Assembly (NCBI RefSeq): GCF_900090045.1 | Contig: NC_041787.1 | Location: forward strand, 2,849,001 to 2,913,000 | Source of the DNA: Plasmodium malariae | Taxonomy: Eukaryota > Apicomplexa > Aconoidasida > Haemosporida > Plasmodiidae | Direction of reading: 5' to 3' | Length of the DNA: 64,000 nt | Notes under the pieces: generated by a model | What the model saw: only the letters and a program-made list of their open reading frames with translations | What the model was told of the DNA's origin: nothing | The model's database searches: none | Position numbers and translations under genes: made by a program | Shown: positions 12,521 to 24,871 of the stretch, one piece after another | How positions within the stretch are numbered: the stretch's first letter is position 1 | How the letters are laid out: each line of letters begins with the position of its first letter

Positions 12521-15500
12521 TAAAATGTTTATAATAAAATACATTTATGTGATTTACAAATATTACTTGCTGAAACACTTTTGATATTATTAATCATGTT
12601 TCTTTGTTTAAAAAAGACACATTATAAAGTTTTAATTTTTGCTAGTATATGCCATGTAACATTCACATAATTTTACTAGAGCTTTAAAATAGGATGTAAT
12701 CAAAAAGAAGAGTTAGCTTTATTTTTAAGCATAATATATTTCAGCAAAAAGTTATTTATTACATAGTTTAAAACAACATATAGTACTCTTACTAATAATA
12801 CACCGTAGATGTATATTCAGAAAATATGTAACCATTATAAAATCACCAAGATATACTTAAATGTTTTGATATACAGTAAGATGATTAATGCGAATTATAA
12901 AATTTTAATATATTCTTATATATTATCTTCCTATTTGTTTTATATAATATTTTTTTAAACTGTGTAAATGATGTTTTATATATATATATGTATGCATTTA
13001 ATAATAATAATAATCATTTACGATATATATATTTATTTAGTAAGAACTTAAATATATCGAGAATGGGCTTAAATAATTTATATAAGATACGTATATTTGT
13101 ATAAATATGAGCAATTAATTTAAAATGCCGCTAATATTTTTATTGGATATAAAAATGAAAAAAAATATATAGGAAAAAATAAGTTTTGCTAAAAATAAAC
13201 ATCTCAATTAGTTACATGAGTATACGAAAATCATTTATTAAATAAAAAGTTATATTTATAAATAATTCGTATCATTATGTATTTCTCATAATATACAGCC
13301 TATTAATTAAAATACGCTTTTATATTTTTTTGTATAAATGGAAATTTGTAATATTCGAAAATTAAGAGTAAGTGAAATAATGGAATATGTTACAGCTATG
13401 AACCAATTATGTTTCGAAATACATTATATTTATAATATATATAAATATATATCCAACATGTATATAAAAGCATAAAATAAAAAAATAATTATCTTATTTT
13501 AATGTCAGTGCCACAGGATAGTATGAATCACATGGTATAATTAAAAATATAATATGATTTTTATTTTAATTTATAATTTATTTTTTAGAACAGTAATATA
13601 ATTTGTCATATTAATAAGAATTTACTATTGCCTAATAAAAAAACATATTTAATATATAATATTTTTGTTTTTTTTATGTTTATTTCATAAAAATCTAATT
13701 TATTTCATTTAGATTTGTATCATTTTTTTAATACAATATATTATTTTGAGTAGTAATAATTTATATATAAATAAAATATAAACCAATGTTTCTTTCATTT
13801 ATAGAATATTCAAAAAAAAAACTATATATCGAATATTTTTCTAAATTATAATATATTATCCTTAACATTTCGTAACGATAATATCTTACATCGTAGGTAA
13901 TTTTATTTAAAATTCTTTTAAATTATCATAATTATTAAAGGTATTTGTATACAATGTTTACATTTATATATTTTTTTTTTTTTTAAATATGCATATTTTA
14001 GTCGATGATATAAATTTTTTTATTTTTGGAAAAAAAAAAAATAGAAAATAACGAAAATAAATGAACTCTTAGTTTTAAAAAATTTACTTTTAGTAATAAT
14101 AAATAAAATATATTTATATAAATTATATAGTAATTATTAGGTTCTATTTATAATTATTAAGTATAAAATTATAAAACCACTAATTTCGATTTACCCTTTA
14201 AATATATCTATTATAAATTTTGTTTTTTTGCATCATAAAAGAATGAATTTATAAATATTGAAAGAATAGACATGTTAAATATATATCATCTATAATTATT
14301 TTCTAAATTGGGATTATATATCATTACAGTTAAGTAAAAAATTATAAATATTTATCAATTTATTATTGTTCTTTATTATTGTGTTAATTAATAATTAAAA
14401 TATTTAATTAAATTTATATTAAACTGAAAATTTATATGTAAATATAGTATAATGTTTTTTAATTATTATGTCATTAAAATATTAAATAAATGAATTAAAT
14501 TTAATAACATATTAAAAGATAGTATGCACAAATCCTTTTTTTTATATACGTATAGAAGTGAATTTCAAAAAATGTGACATATATCTACAAAAATTTAAAT
14601 CGACATTAAAAAAAATTAAAACAAAACTATATTTTATACAACAGTTTCATCATGTATAGGTATTCATTTATGTATTGGAGATATATCTTAATGTTGTCTA
14701 TAAATGTTTTAAGTTTTCATTTTATTTTAGGAATATGTAAATATACATAGAATTTATATTAACTATTAGTAAATCTTTCGTTTTTATAATTTATATTTTC
14801 TTAATAAAATAAAAGTAAAAAAATAAGAATTTTTTTCATATGCAATGAATAAGTATAATATTAATTTTTAATTTATTTTTCAAAGGTCAGTTCTCGGGCT
14901 ACTTCTAAGAAATAGTCAATATATATACATGTTAATTTAATTTTAGTAGTAATTAAAAGTATGGAATTATTAATTTTGTGTAGTACTCTTCTTTTCCATT
15001 AAGTAGTAAGATACCAATATTTATTAATTTATTTTTTTATATAAGTAATTTTGATTTAATTATATTTTATAAATATTGCTATAATATATATACTGAAGTA
15101 AATGAATGAAACAATAATTTCTTTTATTTTTATTGTTCGTAAAATTATATAAACCTATTTTCTAATTTAGGTTATTCTGATATTTGCACATATTATAAAA
15201 GTTATAATTCTTTTATTTTCTAATACTTATATATATATATATACATTTAATTAAAAGGAGTAGTAATTAGATACATTCACTTAGAAGCATTTCTTTTAGA
15301 AATAATGATATAATTTAAACTTCAATAAAAATTATAATTATCAAGAATAATTATAGAAAAATAAAAAATCACTCTTTCTATACACATGAAACATTTATTT
15401 AAACTTATGATATGTTGTATATTAGTAAAAAGTTTTTTAAAATATATAAAAGATAATATAGGAATGAAAATGCCTATGTACTAACTAATGTAAATGCTAT

Positions 15501-15826
15501 AAATAATATAATACATATAATTACAAGTAGTATTATTTTCTACATTTATTATTAATATTATAATATTGTTATAATAATCAATATTATATTAGCTATAAAT
15601 TTTTTTTCCAAGTATAATGCATATAATATTATAAGCATTAATAAGAAAACATTTTTAATATTAGAAATTATGTTATTAATATGCATAGCAGTGTCTTATT
15701 TCAATTCTCTATACTATAACAAGGAAATACATCAAAAAATTAAAAAATGATATATATATATATTATTCTAAAGGTAATCAAAAAACAAGTTATTTAATTA
15801 ATTTGTTATATTAAATAAATAAATAA
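12521..15826. other. AT-rich intergenic stretch
   Basis: About 3.3 kb of AT-rich sequence with no supportable gene or RNA. The right-hand end leads into the conserved upstream block of the fam-l pseudogene. Confidence 0.5.
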
Positions 15827-15870
15827 TGTATTTTGAATATTTTTCAATATTTCAATTTATATTATTTTAG
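15827..15870 (+). promoter_or_regulatory. conserved block upstream of fam-l pseudogene
   Basis: Contains TTTTGAATATTT then TCAATTTATATTATTTTAG, resembling a block found at a similar distance before several other plus-strand fam-l/fam-m genes in this window. It begins about 279 bp before the expected (lost) start codon. A promoter role is inference. Confidence 0.35.
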
Positions 15871-16105
15871 TAAATTTTAGTTTTTCGTATATAACATTAA
15901 GATAAAAATTTTATATTATATTTCTAAAGTTAATTTTCAGTCAATTTGTTGTAAAAAAACTAGAGTTATATATATTTTATTTCGTTAATATGAAAATAGA
16001 AAATAGTTAAATAAATAATTATATTGTTTTTTGTCATTAAAGGTGTATTTTATTATCGCTAACTGATTGCATAATTAATATATTACATTATTAAGATTAT
16101 ACAAC

Positions 16106-17118
16106 AATAAACAAAATATTACGATACTTTTATTTATTAAAATTTTTGTGTTTATCCTTTCAACTTGGATATACCATTTTAATAATGATTTGGTATAATA
16201 ATATTATTTAACCACATTTTACATATTCCTATATTTGATTTTTTATGTTTGTTAATAATATTTTTTTATGATGATATCATTTATCTTTAAATTACACATG
16301 TTATCTTCATTTTCTCAGTGTATGTATAATATATACTGTAGGAATAAATGCATCCTTATTAGAAAATTAGTTATAAGAAATTGTAGATTATTAGCAGAAT
16401 GCAAGAGATATAATGATCCTTTTATTAGAGTTTTTATAGAAGATATACCACATAATGAAGCGTGCGAAAAAAAAGTTATATATTATAATAAAAAAGGCAT
16501 TATGAAAAAGAAAAAACAAACGTATAGAAATACATTAAATTATGCTAGTGAGAACAAAAAGGATACGAAAAATAAATCTTGTATATTTGAAACAAAATAA
16601 TATTTTTATTTAGAGAAAAAAATATTTAAATAACTAGACTATATGAATTTTCTTAAAAATAACAAAGCAGTGAGTGATAGGATTTATGAAAAAATAATAT
16701 TTAAAAAGTGCGGACTACAGGTTCTTTTACCTTTCTTGCTGTTTTTGTATTTCTTGATAGTATTCATAGTAGAATTAGCATTAGTATAGTCAGGTAAAGA
16801 TTTTTTATTGTCTTTGGTTTGAAGAAAACTCATTTAGAAAAATTAGTGAATGAGAGTGAGGGAGCATTATATACACTTGTAAGTGTGTTGAAAAAGATAA
16901 CTGATTTTTGGAAGTACTCGGAAATTTTGGATTCTTGGACAACATGTACGTTGTGCAGTGGTACAACAGTTACTGATGCGTGCATATTAGGTCAATTGTT
17001 CCGTATTTTAATATATATGGTACCGTTCGTTATATTAGGTATCACAATTATATCGTGAGTTTTTCATTATCATAAAAACGCTAAGAAATATGAAAAAATT
17101 AAGTTCAGAAAAAGTTAA
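16106..17118 (+). pseudogene. fam-l pseudogene
   Basis: A dead copy of a two-exon fam-l gene. Exon 1 (about 16106-16192) still reads ITILLFIKIFVFILSTWIYHFNNDL up to a GTATAA donor, but the expected ATG-GAA-CAA start reads AAT-AAA-CAA, so the start is lost. A 126-bp intron ends at TTCTCAG (16316-16318). Exon 2 keeps a good PEXEL-like site RNCRLLAE (RxLxE) and the fam-l hallmark KNKSCIFETK. It then hits TAA at 16598-16600, TAA at 16631-16633 and TAG at 16786-16788, shifts frame near 16,815 and hits TGA at 17056-17058. The C-terminal membrane segment (ILIYMVPFVILGITII) and the family tail YEKIKFRK are still recognisable before the final stop. Several independent lesions make this a clear pseudogene. 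Confidence 0.9.
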
Positions 17119-20100
17119 ATATGTAGTAAATAATATGTCTCTTTTTATAAAATCGTTTCTAGTATGGAATAATAAGAGTAACATATTTAGTTATATACTT
17201 ATTAAAGGTTACTACAGTTTATTATTTTTTTATTTTTGTACATAGATTCTCGTGATCTTTTTGATAAACAAAGTAAGAAATTATGACTTAGTTTTTTTGG
17301 TAAATTAAAATGTTTTAATACCTTGCATTTTATATTTTAAGATTTTTTTTCAGCATAATTAAATATTTTTTCTTAATAAATATATTTGTATATTAAAATA
17401 GATTTTTATAAAAAATAAATGTACGTTAAAATTAATATATCTAAAAGGAAAGTACATATAATTTAATTGAAGTCGTGTGCTCATATATATTCCAATTACA
17501 AGAAATACTACATTCATTACATTATCCTTTCATATATTATCATTATTATTAGTTAATTAGGAAAATGTGTTGTATGTGTTATATTAAAAATAAATGTGTC
17601 TTGTTCTGTATTTAATGGAACTACATTCATGTATTTTGCTGTATTGTTACAGATATAAGTATTTTATTTTTTTAAATATAAAAAACTTAATTATTTTTCT
17701 GTAAATAATATTTTACGAGAAGTGCATCATGAAATATATTTGTTGTAAAATTATTTTTCATATAAACTTACCTCTTTTTTTTTTTGAAATCTTATGTGAA
17801 GTTATAAATATATGATAAAATAATGTCCTTTATATATATATATTATTCATAATAGTTTAACGAATTAGTATTTCTAAATATATAAAATTAAATTAGGACT
17901 TAAAAACATTTACTATACTATTATTATGCTTAATTATAGTGTTAGTTTAATTTTAGTAGAATGAATTAAATATATATATATTGAAAATTTATTAATATAC
18001 ATTATATATTTTTTATTTTTACAACAATAAAATTTTAAATTAATTAATAAAATGAAATTGTATATTAATAGATATTGTTTCGTAATTTATTCCTTTTTTT
18101 ATCATTGATTTTTTATGGTTATACGCTTATAAAAATGTATTATATATCTATATAAATGAAATTTTTCACTAAGTGTAATGAGAATCAATATGTTCTTTTG
18201 TGAAATAATGGAATGATAAGTAGATAAATATATATACCTATGTTATATTTTTCGATCTTATTTATAAATATATAGTCTATATTGTTAACATCATTTTAAG
18301 GATATCAAAATATACATATAGTTTGAAATAACTAGTAATTTCTTCGATAAATTAAGATAATTTAAAAAAAAAAATGAAAGTGAAAAATTGAACTAAATTT
18401 TTTGGTAATTTATAAGTACGTAGTACTATTTGTATTTTTTAGAGAAGTTTTAATAAAATATATAAAAAAGGTTACTATATTTTTTTTACAATGTTCAACT
18501 AAATAAGCGTAATATATAAGGTTCAAATGCAGCTGTTTTTAGAATAATTTTCATTATTAAATTTGGTTCTTTATAGATTCAAATGAGCGTGAAAATATAA
18601 TATTAATACATGTTTTAGTAATAATATTTACATAAATATTAAATAGTATTATTTAATCAATTATATAACACATACATATATTTTTCTTGTAGAAGAGTAC
18701 ATAGAAATTAAGAACATAAGACCCTCATATTTGAAAAATATTGTATTCAAAAAATAAATATGATGCAGTGAGATTTTTAATTGAAAGTATATATTTTTTT
18801 TTTTTGTTATTATTCATTATTATTATATTTTAATGAAACATTTCTTCCATGAAAATTATATATATATTTTATAGTTATACTTTATATTTTTTTTTTTTTT
18901 TATGATCCGCTTTAATATTATTTTGTTTATAATAATTCTTTATTTATTAGTAGCTGTATTGTAATCTAAAAAGAATAAAAAAAATAAAATATAAAATACC
19001 TTTCTTATATTAAGGTAAATTTTTATTATATAAAAATTTTAAACATTCATGTGGTTTAAAAACATATTTGTAATTTATTTATTTATAAAAAAACAATACA
19101 ATATAAGTTATTTCTATATTTTTTCATCAAAGAAATTACTAGATCTTTCATATACAAATTTTTTCTTTTTTTTTTTATTTATTCTTTTGTATATCCCAAA
19201 ATTATATTGTTAATGATGCTTTTATTTGTAATCTTAAAATGCTACAAATATTTCTGAAATTATTGGATTGCACAAAATTGTTTTATATGCTAATTTTATT
19301 TTTATCTTCGTTTTGTTTTTTTTCTGATATATTAATATTTTTCAAAATATATATTTCTTTACATTTTTAAAAAAATAAAAAAAAAAAATAATAAAATAAA
19401 GCTAATTTGTACATTTTTAAAATTTACACTAGATAAAAATAAATTTCATTTGGAATTAGATACAAATTTTACAATTGTAAAAATTATTATACAAAAATAT
19501 GATAATTATTATGGTACTTTTAAAAATATATACATAATTTCATAGATTTTTTAATAACTAAAAATTTTATTTTCTTAATATATAAAAATTTATATAAGAA
19601 AAAATTGTGGTTAAATAATAATGAATATACGATAAAATAAAAATATATTTTCCTATCTTCATATTTTTTTTCTATTATTTTTACCGTAATAATAATCAAT
19701 TTATTTAACTAGAAGGTAAAGTAATACAAAAAAACATGTAGAAAATAAGAATTATTTCTTAGAAGGAACACAAAAATTCATAATTATTGTGTGAACATAT
19801 ATTAGTATATATTTTATACGTACAGTACATTCTTTTGTATGAATGAAAAAATGTTATCACTGAATAAATAATATTTGTTTTCATATCATCTTAATAATTT
19901 TCTTCGTATTATATATTTTTTTTAAACTAATTTATAAAAAAAAATTTAATCTCTTTGGTATTAAATAATTAATTTAAATATTATGTACAATTATCATTTA
20001 TTTTTATTCAATTTTATTTCTATAATAATCTATATTGAAATTGTTCTAAATTTTAAAATTCTTATTTGTTTGTGAAAAATAAATGAAGTATATATATAAT

Positions 20101-20230
20101 AATTCATTTTATAAAATTTAAAATAAATTAAATAAATGAAAAAAAAATAAAATATGAATGGCTTCTTTTATCATTTTCAATATATAAAACTATAGTTATT
20201 TTTTGTATTAGTTAATATATAATAAAATTA
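17119..20230. other. AT-rich intergenic stretch
   Basis: About 3.1 kb with no gene recognised. It includes the 3' flank of the fam-l relic and the promoter side of the exported-protein gene starting at 20231. Poly-A/T runs are frequent (for example near 18,890 and 19,375). Confidence 0.5.
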
Positions 20231-21054
20231 ATGATGTATACAATGAAAAAAAATTTCAATTCCATCATTTTTATTAAAATCTTTATCTTTACTCTTTTAT
20301 TTTGGATTATTCGTTATGACAATAATTTGGTATTATAATAATATTTCGTATAATACTTTATTTTTTGTTACTGAATATTTTATCTTTAAGAATAAGATTT
20401 TTTTAGCATAGAAATATATGTTCTTATAAATAATATGTTTACTTTTTTTTTCTTTAGAAGAGCTGTAATGGGTTATTGGATGAGAAGTATAAGTTAGATA
20501 GAGATTTATACTTAACAACTAATCGACAGTTAGCACATCATTCAGTGAATAGAAATTTTAATGGACGATATAATAATGTGATAGATGAAGAACATATATC
20601 TAAAAATAAACAAGACATATTATCACAAAACAAAGAATTAAAAGAAAGTGAATTAAAAAGAGAAAAATGGCATAAAGTGCATAAAAGTAGTAATTCTTCG
20701 TTATCTAGTAGAGCGGATGTATTTTGTGAAAAAACAATATTCAGCATATTACATTCCATTGACAAAATAAAGAATAACGATGAAATGAACAATTGGGAAA
20801 AGTGTAAAGCCATAAATAGAAAGAAGATAAAAATATTATTAATTCCTATCTTATTTTTATTATTGGTATCATTAGTATATTCAATATCAGTGTCTAAGTC
20901 AGATAAAATAATTAATTCAGGAAATACGTATTCTTATCTTGTCACTATAATTTTTTTAGGTTTTATATTCGCGATATACTTATCTGTTGTATTAGGCATT
21001 CTTTATAGCTGTAGAAAAATTAAAAAATATAGAACTATAAATAAATATACGTAA
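20231..21054 (+). CDS. Plasmodium exported protein, unknown function, two exons
   Basis: Model join(20231..20329,20458..21054), 231 residues, phase-0 intron of 128 bp (GTATTA..CTTTAG). Exon 1 has three in-frame ATGs (20231, 20234, 20243), so the true start may be up to four codons later. It encodes a hydrophobic core (IIFIKIFIFTLLFWII). Exon 2 has the site TTNRQLAHH (Arg56, Leu58), PEXEL-like in place but with His instead of an acidic or Gln residue. A hydrophilic Lys/Ser/Asn-rich middle follows, then two membrane segments at about residues 158-176 and 192-216, and a basic tail (RKIKKYRT). Exon size, intron length and two-helix C-terminus are as in fam-l, but the loop and tail sequences differ, so I place it in the same broad class without a family name. 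Confidence 0.82.
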
Positions 21055-23654
21055 CAAATTTGTAATAATGGTAGGGTTCATTTATAAAAAAAACTTTTAA
21101 ATTCCAAAAAATAGTTATGTAGCATTCTTAAGAATATTATGCTCGCAAGAAGTGTACATGAAGTTACATTATTTTTATAATACCACCTGAACTTGCATAT
21201 TTGTTTTTATATAAAATATAATAATATATATTTATAACTTTTATTGAATTTGATTGATTTATTTTATAAATTTGTATTTAATATTTTCTTTGTGTTTAAT
21301 TTAATACATCGACCATACAATATATATTATTTTAATTATATTTTTGTTTGTAAAATATATGTATGTTTTGTAAAATTCATAAAAAAACTGCTTTTATTAT
21401 AATTGTGTTAAATTGGTAAGAAATTCATGTTATTACATTAGAACGTGCACTTATTTTGTTTCCATTTCCTTTATTCTTTTTAGTAAAATAGGATTATTTC
21501 GTCATTCAATTAAAAAGAGAAAGTATGATATTTTTATAAATTAAATGTAGATGTCTTTTCTTAAAAATATATAATAAATAAATAGTATTTATATAATTTT
21601 GTAATAAAATTGTAATTTATATGTAATATAAAGTTTATTATGTTAAATATATTAATATATGTATTTGGAACAAAATGATTTTTAAAGATTGTATAAATTA
21701 TTTAAGGTTTTAAATTATTAGTTATAAATGTGTAACAGTATCATATTTTTTCAAAAAATATGTTAGTTGTTTTTAGAAAATAATTTGCGGGAACATTAAT
21801 AAACGTAACTAAATAAAAAATTAATATTCTAAATAATTTGATTCCATAAAATGTTATTTTAATTCAATGTATAAAAATTACTTGAATATATATTATAAAG
21901 AAGAATTATAAATATATATTCCACTTCCATTTTTATTTTTTCTTAACTGCCACATATGAGCATACCAGTGAAAAAGGATTAAACGTTTATTAACTCTTCC
22001 TTTAGAAATGTATCTTATTTTGTTTTGTAATAAACATCATTTTTGTGTTTATGCTACTATGTAGTTTTGTATACAAGTGTGAAAAAAGTATTGTTATTAA
22101 TGATTACATATATTTTAAAATGTGCAAAATTGAAGTTAAGTACTACTTACATTTTGATACAAATGATTCTACTTTTTTTAATGAAATAAAAAGTAATAAA
22201 TGTGAATGAACATAACTTTGATTTATACAAAAACGTGTCAATTAGTTATTATTAAATTGATACTTTATAATAGAATTGAATAAATGAAAAATGTATATTT
22301 ATATAAAAGGTTTAATTAAAAAAGAGTTAAATATAACATTTTGCATGCAGTGTATATATGAGCGCTTGAGGTGATTAGACGTAATATAACAATGTATCTC
22401 TACTTTAAATTCAAATAGACGTAAAAGTTATATTTAGTATATTTTTGAGTTATTAGAGTTTTGTAAATTTATAATTTCATGTCCTGTTAATTATGTTTTA
22501 TATATTTTTAAATTATTTATGTATGAATTTATGTAATAGAAAAAAGTGGAATTAACAAATGGATAATTGTGAATTGGAATATTTATATACATAATAATAA
22601 AATATTAGATAAAATAAGATTATTTTATTTCCCCTTTAGTTAATATTAGACGCCAGAGTATGCTATTAAAATATTTAATTTTATGTGTATAATGTATATA
22701 TATTAATATGGTAAAATATAATATAAATTATTGTTTGTATCAGAAATAAGTATATTTAGCATAACGCATTTTTTCCAGGAAAAATATTTGTGTTTATAGT
22801 TTTCATATGTATTTATTTTCAGCGGTCCAAAATATATTTGATAAAAGATAATAAATTGAAATATCTTGTTATCTGTTCTATTCCAAATATTTTTTATTTT
22901 TATATATTGAAATATATAAAATATATACATATTTGCAAATAAAATTGTATTTTTTTAATTTATTTTAAATTATTTATTTTTAAAAAATATTTTTATATTT
23001 ATTTTCTAGGAGTATTAAAAATTCCGCGTCCACTGTTTGTTTATCTATTAAGTAGACTTTCATTTTTAATTGTATATTATATATTTTAGTATTTTATCTA
23101 TTTATACATTAACATGAATTTTTAAAGAATTAAAATTTAAACATCATTTTAAATTGTGTTATTGTAATTTAATATAATAATATTTATTGCTTCTGAAATG
23201 ATAATAGTGGACATTTAATTTTGTGAATCCATTAATATATTTTATTTATCCTAGTAATAAATTAAAAAAAATAATATTATTTATGATAATAGTTATTGTG
23301 CATGCATCAGAATATAATAACATAAAAACTGATATCCTTTTCTTATTGTATTGAGAAATAAATGAAAATAGTTAATATACATAATACACTTATTTTTTTA
23401 TTGAATGTGGTGCATTGTAAGAATGCATAACCATTGTATATTAATTTAGAGCGCTTTTCTTTTTAGCATAATATCATATTTTTAAAAAGACAGAATACTT
23501 GAAAAAAATAATTAAAATATATTTAATTAAAATAAATAATGAATTAATTATAAAAGTATATGAATTAGCGCAATAATAGGAAACTATCGTAATCCCACAT
23601 AATATATCGATATAATTACATTAAAGTACGTTTGAGAAATGGACTACTGGATTG
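21055..23654. other. AT-rich intergenic stretch
   Basis: About 2.6 kb without a supportable gene. Short frames such as the minus-strand 75-codon frame at 22703-22930 look like chance. Confidence 0.5.
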
Positions 23655-24871
23655 AAGTTTCTGTTCGAACTTGTTACCTAGGGATTAATGTTTAGTAAAA
23701 TATTTTATGAGGATGAAAATTACATGAACATAAAATGTTAAAAAATGTAAATACGTCAAATTAAAAAAAGGACAGGGCATAAACTATTGTAGTAGTACAT
23801 ATGGAAGCACTCGAAAAATTCAAAAATAAGAAATTGGAATTTAAGGAAAATTATTAAAATTATACCTAGAAGTTACTGCAAGAGGAATTTTAAACGTATC
23901 TTAATTTAATAAATGGTGAGTTAATAACTGAAAATATTAAAAGCAGCAATGACAATAAAAAAACAAAAAATTGGATGGAACAAATGAGTGGAAGGACATA
24001 AAAATTTTTCTGAAATGTAGAAAAAAAACATTGGTTATATAGTTTGAAAAATGCATGGAAGACAGAATATGCTTACATAAAAAACAATGAAAAATTAAAA
24101 GAGAATATCTTAAATTCAATTGGAAGTGTTCCATTCCTATATAGGAAAAAAGCTTCGGGCATGCAATGGACATCAAATAAGGACATGATTATAATAAGAT
24201 ATTTGAAATAGGACTGATATAAAATATTGACAGAGGGATATCAAAATATGTTGGATAAAAATGAAAATGAGGAAAATAAAGATGATTAACCATTAAAATA
24301 TGTAAAAGAATTGTAGAATAAAGTAAGAGATGAAGAAATATATTAAAAAAAATTTAGAATAACTGTTTATATTTGTACATTTGATAGCACTAGAAGAATA
24401 TGAAAAATAATATTATATAGAAAATAGTGTATTATACCTGCACAATTGCATGAATGAATCCTGGACAAAAGACAATGTATATAAAGAATAACAGATAAAA
24501 AGAAATATTATTGGTTCTATTATTTACGCTTCGGAAAATAATAAAAACTAGGATATTCATTGTTATAAAAATGAGATCTCTATTTATTAGGAAATAATAG
24601 ATTCAATAGGATATTATACATATGTAAATTCTATATATATGGAGAATACCGTAGTGTAATCCTATAAAATATTAGAATAATACACAACAGTAATAGATAG
24701 GGAGTACATAAAATATATTAGAATGCTATTAAAGAGAAATATGATTATACCCATAAGAAATATTTGCTAAATATTATTACAAAGGAATGGAATAAAGAAA
24801 ATTAATTAAAAAATGAGTATTATAATAGAAAAAAAAAGTATAAAATATGAATATAGAAATTCATTTATTTA
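23655..24871 (+). pseudogene. STP1: decayed STP1 C-terminal exon
   Basis: A relic of the cytoplasmic exon of an STP1 gene, recognised by comparison with the intact minus-strand STP1 gene at 51-54 kb. Matching pieces occur in the same order. KFLFELVT pairs with KFLRLLVP; YEDENYMN with YDENEIIKK; LINGELITENIKSSND with LTDDDLIKENIKSSND (ENIKSSND identical); WLYSLKNAWKTEYAYIKN with WFNNLKNEWKKENAYIQD; EIIDSIGYYTYVNSI with EIIDWIREDDIYANSI. Many stops and frame changes interrupt it. After the last match it continues with KYDYTHKKYLLNIITKEWN and a stretch reading NEYYNRKKK, beyond the end of the intact gene's protein. No membrane segment or outer domain was found to its left, so only the last exon survives. 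It is on the opposite strand to the intact gene. Confidence 0.85.

Noticed and set aside
23937..24176. 79-codon minus-strand frame
   Set aside because: Antisense to the STP1 relic, whose plus-strand match is strong.
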